Shown one piece after another: positions 35,629 to 48,277 of a stretch of 64,000 nucleotides of DNA. The notes under the pieces are model-generated. The model had not been told where the DNA came from. It saw only the letters and a program-made list of their open reading frames with translations, and did not search any database. This DNA comes from Rostratula benghalensis. Its lineage: Eukaryota > Chordata > Aves > Charadriiformes > Rostratulidae. The stretch is from contig VXAI01000183.1 of NCBI GenBank assembly GCA_013399305.1, forward strand, positions 785,307 through 849,306. The letters are read 5' to 3'. The position numbers and the translations under genes were made by a program. Positions within the stretch are counted from its first letter, which is position 1. Every line of letters begins with the position of its first letter.

Positions 35629-38600
35629 ACTTAAATAAGAAATGCTTCACAGTTCCAGGTTGAACTGACCACAATCAGTAAATATCTTCCATGGGGGAAA
35701 ATAAGAGCTAAAAAACATGGGCACTTCACATCAGCCAAGCAGGATACACCACCACCCAACAACTACTAGTTACTACCCCAAACTAGCTTAAGTCTAGAAA
35801 TATAGTGGGGTTGTTTTTTTTTTTTAAAAAAGTATTTCATTAAACTTTTGGTGCAGACTACTGCTAATGGACTTCCTGGCATCAAAAAAAGTAATATCAC
35901 AGTTTCATATATTTCTAAAAAAAATAATAAATACATGCTACAAAGGTAAAATCTGGTTCTTGGATTTGGGAGTAGACTATGGCCTATAATATGTGAAAAG
36001 ACAGGTACCACCCTGCGTCTAAGACAGAGGGGATGAATCTCTCTTCATTCATGATAGAGGTAGTGGAGCTGTATCACCAGACCACATGCTTTGTCAGGTG
36101 GCTGAAGTTACATGAAATTAAACCCATCCTAAAATATTATTTCTATCCCCAAAGATCTGTGGCAAACCTAAAAAAAAATAATAAAATGATGAGGTGCAAT
36201 TCCTAAATCTGAAGTTTAAAACCAATAAAAAAAAAAACAACAACTACTTTATTTACTGAAATCTTTTATCTTTTATACCATGGAATACTATGTCTCCTTC
36301 TGTATATTAGCACAGAAATTGGTATACAGCTCTGCCCATTAGAAATTCTGTTTATCCACCTTTAAACCAACAGACACTTCTGGACACAACATCTACTGAG
36401 CCACCAACACAACTCCAAAACCTTTGCCAGGAATTTGCACCATCACCAAGACATGAATTTCTATAATACCTAAGTGCTGTTACAACCTGAACTAAAGCAT
36501 CAGGCAGCATCCACACACACCCCTCTCTCCCTCCTTTTTCCTCCCACCACGCCTTGCTTTTTGCTGATATGGGGGAAAATGTTGGAAAAGTTTTCATTGC
36601 CTTGGATCTGCCAGGGAATCACTAATATTCTTTTTCCTCTACAATTTAGTGTTACTTGTTTGAAATACATTTTCTCACTTACTGTTTTTTCTCACTTACT
36701 GTTACCTTAGTTCCTTTAGTTTTAATTATCAGTCTTGGCAGCACATTAAACTCAAGGCCGGCTTCCCTTCTTGACTAGCACTGGATTCTACCCATTATAA
36801 ATTAAATAATTCCAGTTTCAGGACTATTTCCATACTCCTGTGAAGATACATTATCTATTTTCCCCAAGCTCTGTAATGTCATATCACTAGACTTTTTTTT
36901 TTTTTTTTTCTTAATAGTTGTAGTCTTACTTTCACCATCATTTTTGTTACGGCGTTTTTAATTGTTATGGAAATATAAAAAGGAAAAATAATACTGTAGT
37001 GGAATTAGACAGGCTTTTCATTTGTCTTTTGGTATTTGTATATATAAATGAACAGTGGCATTTGACTGGTTTAAATTAATTATGGTGGCCCAGTCACATA
37101 ATCCAGATCTTTTCTGCAGTGCGAGATGGAGAAACAAGAAGGAAATAAAACCCAAGATTAAATAAAAAAAAAACCCACAACCCTTTTCCACTCCCTAACC
37201 TATTGCCAATGAGTTCTTATATTTTTCTGCTGTGTTTATGAATCGTGCAGAAGATGGGCTTTTTGATGAGATGTTCAGTTTTGTGACTCACAGAGTATTA
37301 AAAATATTAGCACAGCTCAAGAGATCTCAATAGGCATCATGGCAATGTAAATAAAACATTAATTACACTGATAATAAGATTTCAACAACTATTAGAAGTC
37401 TGGTAACTTGCCAATGGTAGAAGTACCCCTATCCACACTCAGGAGATGCCTCAGTCTACAGACTGAAAGTGAACTGAGACTTCCCTGAACTGAAAAAAAA
37501 ACAACAAACACACACAAAAATCCCACCAACCCCTCCCCCCCCCTTCCAAAAAATAAAAAAAGTAACAGCCAAAAAAAATATCCCTATTTCTCAAATTTTT
37601 ATTCATGGCAGTTGCAGTTATAGCACTAGGTGCAGCTTTATTTTGATCTTCTTTATCATAAGCACCTCCTCACCTGTGGCTACCTGGGGGATACATCTCA
37701 CATTCCTTCCTCACCAAAATACACCAAGCAGCCCTGCCTCCTACATCTTTTGTTACATTTACAAACAGTCCAAGTTAAAGTCCAAGTGAAAGATTTGCCA
37801 AAACGTTTAATGTCATAAAAACTGAACCACATTTTCACTCCAGAGGATACGAGGTTTAAAGAAATATTACAGCTTGCATTTTCTCATACTAGTTCTAGAA
37901 ATAAATGCCTTGATGGACTACACATCTTGAATTTTGGATTTCTTATTTCACAGATGCCTTCCCAGAGCAAAATAAGAATTTTGCCTTGAATTATTCAAAT
38001 GACCTCACAACAACTTCTGTGTGAAGATGAGGTGAAGATCATTATGTAAAGATCAAGCAAGAAATGTTTTCCTTGTAAGCATTTTCAAAAGAACCACCAT
38101 TAGGTATTTAAAAAAAACCCAAAGCGCTTTTCAAATAAAACAGAATTCTCAAGGAATAAACTATGGCATAAAATTAATAAGAACAATGTTTTCTCTCACA
38201 GTCAAACCCCTACTTTCCTTTAGTTTGCTTTTGCCCAAATTCACCATATTCATTCAAAGCCAGCCCTTACAATGGGACTTACCAAGGGCACCAAAGCATT
38301 TCCTTTACCACTCTCCCAGGAGAGTAAAAGCCACCTCTGTGTCACCTTGAGCAGGTTTAGGAACCAGCAAGAGCAACACACACCAAGAGAAGCGAGATCT
38401 GAAGAAAGATCTGCTTAAGCCTGAATTTTCAGTTACTGAAAACACCTGAAGGAATGAAGTCAACAAGCTTTATTAAATAAAGCAAAGAGTAGCTAAAGGC
38501 TCCTTTGCTTTATGAAATGCTTCCATCCCTCTTTAAGGGAAAAAAGCATGGAAAAACTTTTTCTCTACTTCTACATCAGCTGCAATTGAAGCCCCCACAA

Positions 38601-39465
38601 TTCCTTGTGTGGCTGAAACACCTTAATCAGCTTCTCCTAACAGCATTTTACTTCATCCTCAGCAGCTGAGGCAAAGCACAACAACCTGGGAAACACCACA
38701 TGCTCTTCCTAAACTTCAGGGTAGGAGCCTTGTGCTCTTGCTCCCTGACAAAGCTACATGAGATATTACTCAGCATCTTCTGAAGCCTTGCAGTCCTGCT
38801 CCCCAAAAGCAGGGCTTTAATCCCACAGCCTCTCTGTATGGCACACAAATACACTGAATGTGGTCACATTTTAGTGTTTCAAGGATAAAGATTGTTCAAG
38901 GCATCTGACACAACACTTAAATTATTAATTCACTGGTATTATTTATTCATCAGCTCTTGAGTTATCTTGCTTTGCTAAAGTACCTGGTTTCTAGTGCTCA
39001 GAGAAAAAAAAAAAAAAAAAGCATGCCATTTTCTGTTTTAATTGAGATTTTGTGACTCTTGCAAGCAGCTGATTGTGTGGCACTAATACCCCCTAATGTG
39101 CAATGCCAAGTGTTTGAACATAAGTGTCATTTTTTTTTTGTTAGATGTATTATAACCAGGTCCTCCACCTGACTCTCAGAGGCCTGGCCAGGCTTTGAAT
39201 TTCTAGGGGGCATCGGGGAAGTCTGGGAGTCCCTAGGACCACAGTCCATATTTAATGCCGAACAGGGAGGGTATTATCTCTGGTGGTTGTGATATTTGGC
39301 CATGTGAGTGATACATCTCATCTCAATTGAGTAAAAATAATTAAAAACCTTCTGTTTGAAACAGTTCCTTGATCTGCAAATGTAACAGAGCACCCTGAGC
39401 TCCTTGAGTGCTATGGTATAAGTAAAATACTTGGTGACTTTTACAGCTTATGGCTATAATATTTT
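35629..39465. other. Unique non-coding sequence
   Basis: No repeat family recognised. Simple tracts include poly-T at 36893-36909, an A/C-rich stretch with a C run near 37490-37560, and polyA at 39004-39020. A 17-base-period imperfect duplication of CTCACTTACTGTTTTT lies at 36674-36702. A slightly GC-richer patch at 39160-39310 is unexplained. Confidence 0.5.
36674..36702. repeat. Short tandem duplication, period 17
   Basis: CTCACTTACTGTT occurs twice, 17 bases apart, with only T between the copies. Confidence 0.8.
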
Positions 39466-40390
39466 CATAGAATCATAGAATGGTTAGAGTTGGAAGGAAG
39501 CTTAAAAATCATCAAGTTCCAACCCCCCCTGCCCTGGGCAGGGACACCTCCCACTCAAACAGGTTGCTCAAAGCCCCATCCAGCCTGGCCTTAAAGACAG
39601 TGAAGAATTTTTTTCTGGTATCTCATCTAAATCTCCCCTCTTCCAATTTAAAGCTGTTACCCCTTGTCCTGTCACTCCATTCCCTGACCAAGAGTCCCTC
39701 TCCAGCTCTTCTGTAGCTCCCTTCAGACACTCTAAGGCTGCTCTAAGATCTCCCCAGAGCCTTCTCTTCTCCAGGTTGAATATGCCCAGCTCTCTCAGCC
39801 TGTCCTCATAAGAGGTGCCCTCTGACCACCTCTACTGGGCCCATTCCAACAGGTCCATGTCTTTTCTATGTTCAGAACTTCAGAGATGGGCTCACCTCTC
39901 GTAACCTGCTGACCATATTTCTTTTGATGCAGCCCAGGATGGGGTTGTCTTTCTGGGTTGCCAGTGCAAGAGTTGAGCTTCTCATTCACCATCACTCCCA
40001 AGTCCTTCTCCTCAGGGCTGCTCTCCAGCCATTCTCTACTCAAACTGTATTTGTGCATGGGATTGCCACTTCCCAGGTGCAGGACCCTGCACTTGGCTTG
40101 GGTGAACTTTATGCAATTTGCACAAGCCCATTTCTCAAGCCTGTCCAAGTCCCTCTGGATGGCAACCCTTCTCTCCAGCATGTCAACCACACCACCAACC
40201 TTGGTATTATCAGCAAACTTGCTGAGGGTGCACTCTATCCCACTGCCCATGCCTCTGACAAAGATGTTAAATAGCTCTGGTCCCTGTACTGACCCACTCA
40301 TTACTGACATCCACTTGGACACTGAGCTGTGACCACAACCCTTTGAGTGTGGACATCCATCCAGTTCCTTATCCACCAAATGGTCTTCTA
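39466..40390 (-). repeat. CR1 LINE, long 5'-truncated copy with partly open RT
   Basis: About 925 bases, reverse strand. It opens on the plus strand with the terminal repeat units CATAGAATCATAGAATGG and runs through CCCTGCCCTGGGCAGGGACA to the ORF2 region. A minus-strand frame of 194 codons (40379-39795) is still open. It shows SGSVQGPELFNIFV, then the RT box as FADNT (second catalytic Asp changed to Asn, codon at about 40208-40206), AIQRDLDRLEKWA, a CRVLHLGSGNPMHKY block and EKDLGVMVNEKLN. The frame then slips and the sequence continues out of frame, so the protein cannot be complete. The long open frame suggests this is among the younger copies here. Confidence 0.96.
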
Positions 40391-42097
40391 GGCACAGTCA
40401 ACCAGCTGAGTCTGTGAAGAAAGAGCAGGAAAGTTGTGTTTGTGCATGCACAAAGCTGAGAATGACAAAACTTTCAGGTTTTGTGAACCAGTACTCTGGA
40501 ATAAAAATACCTTTTTGGACTACAGTATTTTATTACATTTTTCCTATTCCACAATTGCACACTACTTCTGATATTTAACATTGCTGAGAAACAGAATAAA
40601 AAGTTAACTCCCCAGCTGTGAAAGGAGATATTTCTGATCGCAACTGCCACCTTCTACCTCATTGTTCTTCCATATGAATGAACAGTGTGAAAATGGCAAT
40701 CACATATTTATTCACCTTAGATGAGGAAGCACAAAGGATAATTCCAAAATTTCTTCAAAGCACAGAATTTTTTTGAGATTTCATTTATGAATGTATCTGA
40801 GACTGCGGCATTAAAATGGAGACTTTCTTATTTATAGAGGTAATATGTAAGTTATTATACCTTCCTGCAAAAGAACACATCAATACCCCAAGATATATTT
40901 AAGGGGAAAGTTAAGCTACAACAGAGAGATGATCCTACTTCCAGATTCTGTAAAGACACCACAGTGACAAAATCCCCACTTACTCTGGTGGTTTTTTGCA
41001 CCATATGACTGTGTGCTAACATTTCCAACATCAAAACAAAAAAATATCTGCAAGGCTTAACTCACCAGTTCAGACATTTCTCCTGCAGTTAAAAGTTGGC
41101 TTGTGATGAAGGCTTCAGTCTGGGAACAATCTTTACCCACTTGAAGGGGAAAAAAACCCCAACATCTTACTACTAGGCACTGTCGTTATGGTGATATAAA
41201 TTGCATTTTATCAGTTTCAGCTGTTTTTTTCCTGGCCTGTACATAAAATTCTCTTTTTTAAACTGAAGTCCTTCAAGGTTTACTAGCCAAATTTTGCTAT
41301 CAGTTACACATGCAACCCTATTAATGTTAATGAGATGGCTGAATTTAAGCAAGGGTAGAATTTGATCTTTACCCTTCTATGTTGTAGGCTGTCTAGATAT
41401 TTGTCTGTTTTAACTTAAAATCTATTTAGCAATTTCTTCTTTATAATGAAGAAGTCTTAGAAAACCATATCACGAAATACCAAAGGTATAACGACCCAGG
41501 TCAGAACTGTATCTTCCTTCTGAGAATGGCCACTGTTGGGTGTTTCCTAGAGAGAACACAAAGCCTTGAAATGTGCTATTATAAAATAGTTTGCCTCAAG
41601 AAAAATATTCTTGACCTGACGCTCTTCTGGCTTATGCCCTGAACCATGAGTTTTTCCATTCCTTACAGACTTTTTAAAGAAAGGTTCTTATTATCAAATC
41701 TATGAATGACAGTCAAATTTTGCAGCCAAAAAGGGGCATGTGCAGTGTGTGCACAACAGTTTCCATTAATACACAATTACCAGATATATTTACAAGCCAT
41801 TTACTTTGTTAAGACTGCAATTCACTCTGCAGCGGTTCAAAAGCAAACCCTCCTTTTCGGATCATCTCATATTACAACCCCGGCCACAGTTTTTTAATCA
41901 TTTCTAATTTAAGAAAAATTAACACTAAATTACAGTGAGTTTGAACTCAAGAAGAACTGCAGCACAGCCTTTTGCTTTTATCTTTATCTCTGCCTTTCTC
42001 TCACCCACGCGTTGCTGAGAGAACACTAGTGCTGAAAAATCAAGTGTTTAGACCTTAAGAACTGTGGACAGTCTTGAGTCTTAGAATACTTAGATAC
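40391..42097. other. Unique non-coding sequence
   Basis: AT-rich. It contains CCTATTAATGTTAATGAG (41318-41335), a weak third copy of the possible old repeat motif seen at 14.9 and 26.8 kb. Nothing else is recognised. Confidence 0.5.
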
Positions 42098-42160
42098 TTA
42101 GAATCACAAAATCATAAAATGGTTAGAGCTGGAAGGGACCTTAAAGATCATCTCGTTCCA
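42098..42160 (-). repeat. CR1 LINE 3' end, cut by assembly gap
   Basis: The plus strand reads AGAATCACAAAATCATAAAA, then GGTTAGAGCTGGAAGGGACC and AGATCATCTCGTTCCA, and stops at the gap. Only the 3' terminus (63 bases) is visible. The rest of the copy presumably lies in the unsequenced bases. Confidence 0.9.
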
Positions 42161-42665
42161 NNNNNNNNNNNNNNNNNNNNNNNNNNNNNNNNNNNNNNNN
42201 NNNNNNNNNNNNNNNNNNNNNNNNNNNNNNNNNNNNNNNNNNNNNNNNNNNNNNNNNNNNNNNNNNNNNNNNNNNNNNNNNNNNNNNNNNNNNNNNNNNN
42301 NNNNNNNNNNNNNNNNNNNNNNNNNNNNNNNNNNNNNNNNNNNNNNNNNNNNNNNNNNNNNNNNNNNNNNNNNNNNNNNNNNNNNNNNNNNNNNNNNNNN
42401 NNNNNNNNNNNNNNNNNNNNNNNNNNNNNNNNNNNNNNNNNNNNNNNNNNNNNNNNNNNNNNNNNNNNNNNNNNNNNNNNNNNNNNNNNNNNNNNNNNNN
42501 NNNNNNNNNNNNNNNNNNNNNNNNNNNNNNNNNNNNNNNNNNNNNNNNNNNNNNNNNNNNNNNNNNNNNNNNNNNNNNNNNNNNNNNNNNNNNNNNNNNN
42601 NNNNNNNNNNNNNNNNNNNNNNNNNNNNNNNNNNNNNNNNNNNNNNNNNNNNNNNNNNNNNNNNN
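42161..42665. other. Assembly gap (505 N)
   Basis: A run of 505 unknown bases. It starts inside a CR1 and ends in an (AGAGA)n repeat, so a repeat-caused assembly break is likely. Open frames reported across it are meaningless. Confidence 0.99.
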
Positions 42666-42690
42666 AGAGAAGAGAAGAGAAGAGAAAAAA
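42666..42690. repeat. (AGAGA)n simple repeat at gap edge
   Basis: Four or more AGAGA/AGAAG units run out of the gap. The true array is probably longer. Confidence 0.8.
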
Positions 42691-42849
42691 GAATTACCTG
42701 TGATAATTGTATCATCTGTATAACTGTATAATCCTAATTGTATTTAAATATATTTAATATCTCTGATGTCTATCAATTTCTGTTGTTGCACCCTTTGGAC
42801 AGCATGTAAGAAATTCAGAAAGAAAATACATCATCTCTATCAGGGACTC
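42691..42849. other. Unique spacer
   Basis: AT-rich spacer between the gap-edge repeat and the plus-strand CR1. Nothing recognised. Confidence 0.6.
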
Positions 42850-43250
42850 TGGCGGGATGTGAGGAGAGGCTGAGAGACCTGGGTCTGTTCAGCCTGGAGA
42901 AGACTGAGAGGAGATCTCACCAATGCTGATCAATACCTAAAGGGTGGGTGTCATAAATGAGGCCAGACTCTTCTCAGCAGTTCCCAGCAACAGCATGAGG
43001 GGCAATGGGCACAAACTAACACAGGAAATTCCTTCTCAACCTGAGGAAAAACCTCTCTGCTTTGAGTCTGGCAGAGCCCTGGAACAGGCTGACCAGAGAG
43101 GGTGTGGAATCTCCATCCCTGGAGGTATTCAAAACCTGCCTGGAGGTGTTCCTGTCCAGCCTGCTCTGGGTGACCCTACTTTTGGCCGGGGGTTGGACTA
43201 GATGATCTCCAAAGGTCCCTTCCAAACCCTGCTGCTCTGTGATTCCGTGA
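42850..43250 (+). repeat. CR1 LINE 3' portion, different subfamily
   Basis: A 400-base plus-strand copy: GAGAGGCTGAGAGACCTGGG, CTGTTCAGCCTGGAGAAGAC, a CAATACCTAAAGGGTGGGTG block, AGCCCTGGAACAGGCTGACC, CATCCCTGGAGGTATTCAAA and the 3' end TTGGACTAGATGATCTCCAA with CTCTGTGATTCCGTGA. This 3' end differs from the TTGGAACTTGATGATCTTTA type of the other copies, so it is a separate CR1 subfamily. It points in the opposite direction to the gap-cut copy 690 bases upstream. Confidence 0.95.
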
Positions 43251-46200
43251 AGCAAGTTACCTAACCCAAACTATTCCCAGTAGGCTGTAATTCCTGGGTC
43301 CCTAACTTTCTGGAGCAGCAAGCATGAGCTTATTTCCAGCCTGAGAAAACATCTATGGAAGTGTGCTCCAAAGAGGGTGACTACATTGTCATCATCTGCC
43401 TGTTACCTGGAGTATGCGGGGAGCTGATCTTTGATAGCATTCCCATGCCTTAGCTCCTAATCTATTAGCAGAGAAATTGCTGTCCCCACTAGGGGGTTGT
43501 GACAATTAACTAACATTTCTAAAGCACTTGGATATCTCACAGATGTACACCGCTGAATAGCAAATGAAACAAATTAGTAATGATGTCTTCAGAGCCAGGT
43601 TTGAAAAGTGCACAATACCAGACACGCTCAGTTACAGGGTGAGCTGCATGGATAATACATCAGCTGAAGAGCTCCCATTCAGTGTTGATCAGGGGGAAGA
43701 TGGTACCAGACTCTGTGATTTCAGCCTGTGTCATAATGTAGAAGCAGAAAATGCAAAGACTACTTTAATTTTATCCAGTTGGAAACATCTGACTATGCAG
43801 CCTTAATGTCTTCAACGTAATTTTTGGTTAGATAATTTAAATAGTCACTGCTTCCTCTCAATTTCTTTTGAGACTGTCCCAAGCTTGGCTGCAACTTCTT
43901 GCTGGAGAAGTCCCAGGTATCTGGTGGCTGATGTCATCCTTGAGAGATGGCAGTGATGAGCAGTTGTCCTTTGAGCTCCATGGGCTCGAAGAGGTAGGAG
44001 ATGTGCTCCTTGCCCTCCCTTCCTTATGAGTTTCAGGTTGAGCGTTACAGAAATCCCTCTGTTACTCCCTCCCTCCCACATCCACTTGGCCTAAAGCTGT
44101 TGAAATGATCAACAGGACCAGTTCTTCAGGAGATTCCTCATTCCACAAGAAGATTCTCTTTAACCAACTTTCCTCCCAGAAGACCTGGACACCTCATACA
44201 ATCAGGGAAGCAAGGTACAAAGACATGAGGCTTTGAAGGTTTCTCTAGTGAAGAAGCTGTGGAGATGTCCCATTGTGTGCCTAGCTTCTGCAGAGTGGTG
44301 CAAGATAAAGAGAAGTCCTAATGCAGGCATTAGACGGTCAATGAACACATCACCATACTAAAAACAACCAAGAGAAATTAAAGTTCTAAAACAGAACACA
44401 GAAGCTGGAAGGTCTTGTGGTAAAAAGAAAACTAAAAAAGACCATCAAAGTTACACTTAGTTCAAAGAGTTATATAGTGAAATATATTTGTGTAGAGTTT
44501 TCAGCTGTGAAAAGCAAGGATTGCATGTATGAAACCACTGTGTAAAACCAGAGATTTAGGCATTTCAAATAAACATGGAAACGGCATTGGTAGCTTAAAG
44601 GTTTTAAAGACTAAGTAGGAAGATATAATTAGGGAAAGGTGGTTGACTTACTTATGGACCTTGCTAATGGGACCCTAATTCCTGATCTGACCCAAAATCA
44701 CGTCCAGAATCTGAATATAAAACCCAAAAGAGAGCAGGGATTCTACTTCAATGGAGAATCACAAGTTTAATTAATCCTCCACAAAACAATTTGAGACTGT
44801 CATTCAAATAAAGCTACTCTGTCTCTAGTGGTGGTGAAGAAGGGACAGATGTGTCCTGAAGTTCGTGGACCTACTGTGTATCAAAAGTACTGCTGAAGAA
44901 GAAGTCTGAGAATATTATGAAGCCTGAATTCTACCAGAAAAAACAACAAAATAGATCTGCCTGTACTGTGACACAGAGCACAACACCTAGGATGTGGCAA
45001 TGGCGTCAGAAATGTGATGCATTGTGTGATTCCAAGAATTTGGGAAGCATTTGCTTCGTGGATAGAGACAATAAAAGAGCATTTCTCTTTTAAAATTAAT
45101 TCTTCACAGGGAGCTTCCAAAAGGCCAGATGGGAAAGTGGTGCAAAGGGAAGCTAAATTGGGTCAGAGAGCAGCACATCATCTCACTGCCTGCTCCTGCC
45201 GTCTAGGCAAGTTGCTGTGATTCAGCTCGGCCTCCTGAGGAAGCAGAAAGCAAATTTTAACACCTTGAGGTCTTCAAAAGTTGTGTGGGAAGCTGACTTT
45301 TGAGAGGCTATGGCAGTACAACTAAATCATCCGTACGTGGAAGGTATGAATGCTGCTATTTTATAACTCTATGGTCAAATCTGCAGCCCCATAATTTATG
45401 CATCTCGCGGATTCTAAACCTGAGTTTCTATATGCCAAAAACAAAGAAGGAAACTTGGCTTCAGTGTACGGGCATAAACACTGTCATGTCTTCATTTCTT
45501 GGAAATAAACATTATAAGCCACGTTACTACCACTAACAAAAGGACTTTGTCAAACAAGCTCCACAGTAACTTTATTTTTTAGTTTACAAATATGTGAGAG
45601 GTGAACTCAACATAAATCTGGTAAAAGGTTGATGATTGCAAACGTACTCTCTAAAGCCTTTGGGAAAAGCAAGTGAAGGAAAGTTCAGAGTTAGATTTTA
45701 TACATATCTGTGTGTATATATATATGTCATGTGTATAAACACAGACAAAAAGAATTTATTCAACGACTGGCAGATGAAGTTTGAACTTTACTATATTTTG
45801 CTCTAAAAGTTGCAAAAACTTCCTGGTTACTGTTTCTCCAGAGCTGATGCCTTCTGTATTCCATTCGGGTGGTGTCAGATGAAATGTGGGCAGTGATTTC
45901 CTGATTCTGGTCACAGCCCAAGCACCTGGAAAAGTTCTTAAGGTTTTTAGCATATTCCAGGGGCAGAGTGTGCTCTCTATCCTACGGCAGATGGAGGTTG
46001 TGTGAGCAACCAGGTGAAACGCCTTGGAGACATGAAGACTTGTTGGATATGCAGCCACAAGACACAGAAAATACAAACCTCCATATGAAAGAGACAAGTC
46101 TTGGTGGCAAAAGGAAAGCTTTTGCAACCATCATCAAATTAAAAGAAGAAAGCAGGGCTCATAATGCATGCAAAGAACACAATTAAGCTGTGCCCTGGAT

Positions 46201-46882
46201 CATGGACTCTTCTTCTCACCTCCTGGGACAACTCATACCTGGGTCTAAGCATTGAAAGCCACCCAGCATGTCTGGCTTGGGCAGGGAGGAGCAGCCTGCA
46301 GCTGCTGAAGATGAGCAGTGAGAATCAAGATCTCTGTGATCTCCAGTCCAATGTGTTTGATAGAAAATAGCACATGAGAAGTAAAACACCTTCAGAAGTG
46401 AACGTGGTTTTCTCCTCCGAGCGGTATTTAGCCCGAAGCATAAGCATCTCCGTTCTGTTGTGAATGGCCTGTACATGGAAATTCACAACTTTAAAAGGGC
46501 AGAAGTTATCATGCCATCAGGTGCTCGTCACCTTTACGTTCATTTCAGCAGATCCAGGATAGGCCACAGACTCCTTACGTATTTTATGATTTACCAGAAT
46601 CTGCTTTAGTCTAAGAGTCTAAGAAATTCTTCCTTTACACGTATCACCCATCTTTCTGGCAGCATCATTTACATCTCAAACTGGAATAATTTTGCATACT
46701 TTTCATTTTAGAGTTCTGACATCTTAAAAAAAAACACCCCAAAACCTTAATTCTGCGGAGCAAATTTTCACCAACCTTGGGAAAAAAAAATAAAAAAAAA
46801 AATTCCTGGAAGTTGTTAACACTCTTTTTAGGCATGTTTGCCTGTACAGTTTTGGTGTCTTTCACCTCTTGGGTGAAATATT
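43251..46882. other. Unique non-coding sequence
   Basis: No repeat recognised. The 123-codon minus-strand frame at 45756-46127 and the plus-strand frames over the same DNA show no domain. The region 43850-44300 has a coding-like, GC-moderate feel but is interrupted in all frames and unexplained. Confidence 0.5.
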
Positions 46883-46938
46883 ATATATTAGCAAGATATA
46901 TATATATATAGATAGATATATATAGATATATTAGCAAG
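46883..46938. repeat. (TA)n/(GATA)n microsatellite flanked by direct repeats
   Basis: An array of TATATA and GATAGATATATA units lies between two copies of ATATTAGCAAGA, at about 46884-46895 and 46927-46938. The flanking direct repeats suggest that the array arose by duplication of the whole unit. Confidence 0.8.
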
Positions 46939-47724
46939 AGTGTCAAAGAGCATATGAAATTCAAAACAGGACCAGCATCGTGAGGTTTATAAGAACATTT
47001 AACACATGACACGTAACTTGAGCGCTTTCCCAAGGGAATCGTGTAATCGTTGTTTATTCTGGGACTTTCTTCCACAGACAAGTTTGTAAGCTTTTTGTAT
47101 TCAAAGTATGTGTCTTTTACTGCTCACTTCATTCACTGGACTGACACACATCAGCGCTAAAACCACCTAAAAAGCTTCAGAACACAAAAAAAAATCACGT
47201 ACTGGTAAACAGGGACTTTGAAGGAAACCGGTGGTTCTGATTTTCCCTACATCTGATATCACAAAAAAGAGGGTCTTTATTTAAGAGCCTTTCTTGACTC
47301 TGAACAGTTAACATGCAAATACTGATTTTTCTGGAATGTTACTCCAAAACTCCAGCGAGGTCTTGTTTATTCCTTGCTAATACTGTCTGAGATGAATGCA
47401 CTGGAAGCACTTAACCAACAACAGCAACAAATTTCTGCTATATTCAAACATAAACAAAACACAGAGGTTGTCAATATACACAGGACAGCAAATTTTCAAC
47501 ATTTTTGAAGGTGTTGGGTTTTGAATCATTTTAAAATAAATCCCCCTTTCTTCCACCAAAAAAAATAAATAATTTTTTTAAGCTCAAGCTTTATGAAAAC
47601 TTCATGCTCGTGTGTTTTTTAAAGTTTTTTAAATGCTAATTAATTATATAAAGACAAATGTAGAAATTAAGTCTTTTTTTACAAAAAATAAATCTAGTTT
47701 ATACTTTTTTTCAGTATGATATAG

Positions 47725-47742
47725 TCAGTGTATATACACTGA
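47725..47742. repeat. Perfect 18-base palindrome
   Basis: TCAGTGTATATACACTGA equals its own reverse complement over all 18 bases. The CAGTGTA/TACACTG arms could pair as a small cruciform or bind a dimeric factor. It may be chance in AT-rich DNA. Confidence 0.8.
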
Positions 47743-47888
47743 GGCAGAAGAAATAAATCCAAATAGAATTGTATTTAGTAGTAAAAGTCAAATTTGTGCT
47801 GGTGTGTGACTTGTCCATACCCAGCATCAGAAAATTCCTGGAAAGATTAGGACACCCAATTTATGGTGAGAGTTTTCTGTAGCTTAAT

Positions 47889-47906
47889 CACACACACACA
47901 CACACT
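47889..47906. repeat. (CA)n microsatellite
   Basis: About nine CA units. Confidence 0.9.
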
Positions 47907-48255
47907 CCCAGCCCAGCTGCATCCACCTGTCCCAAAAAATCAGGTTATTTAATGATTAACCAGGGTATGGGCAATGGCATGCTGGCAAGGTTGATGCTCC
48001 ATATACCCTTGTGCTGGTATAGAGGGAAGGGTACTAAAAAAGCAGGAGAAAACCATCCTGGCAGGGCAATTCCTGGATCTCCCACATCCCTGCAATCTGC
48101 CATGTGCACCTAAGCTAGAGCCCACTGATACCCCTGTGGGAAATAGGGTCTTCCCCCCAGGCTAGGTAGGGAAAAGGCAGAAGAAAGACACTTCCCACAG
48201 CCCCCTCCACCCTTGCTGAGCTACAGGCCACTCATAGAGACTCTGTGTGTTAAGG

Positions 48256-48277
48256 AAAAAAAAAAAAAAAAAAAAAA
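48256..48277. repeat. PolyA tract (22)
   Basis: Twenty-two A followed by CAAAAAACCC. Not attached to a recognised retrocopy. Confidence 0.9.

Noticed and set aside
39924..40332. Two overlapping plus-strand frames of 116 and 124 codons
   Set aside because: Antisense to the CR1 reverse transcriptase on the minus strand.
42074..42715. Two frames of more than 200 codons
   Set aside because: Almost entirely unknown residues across the 505-base gap.
45756..46127. 123-codon minus-strand open frame
   Set aside because: Overlaps plus-strand frames, no recognisable motif, likely chance.
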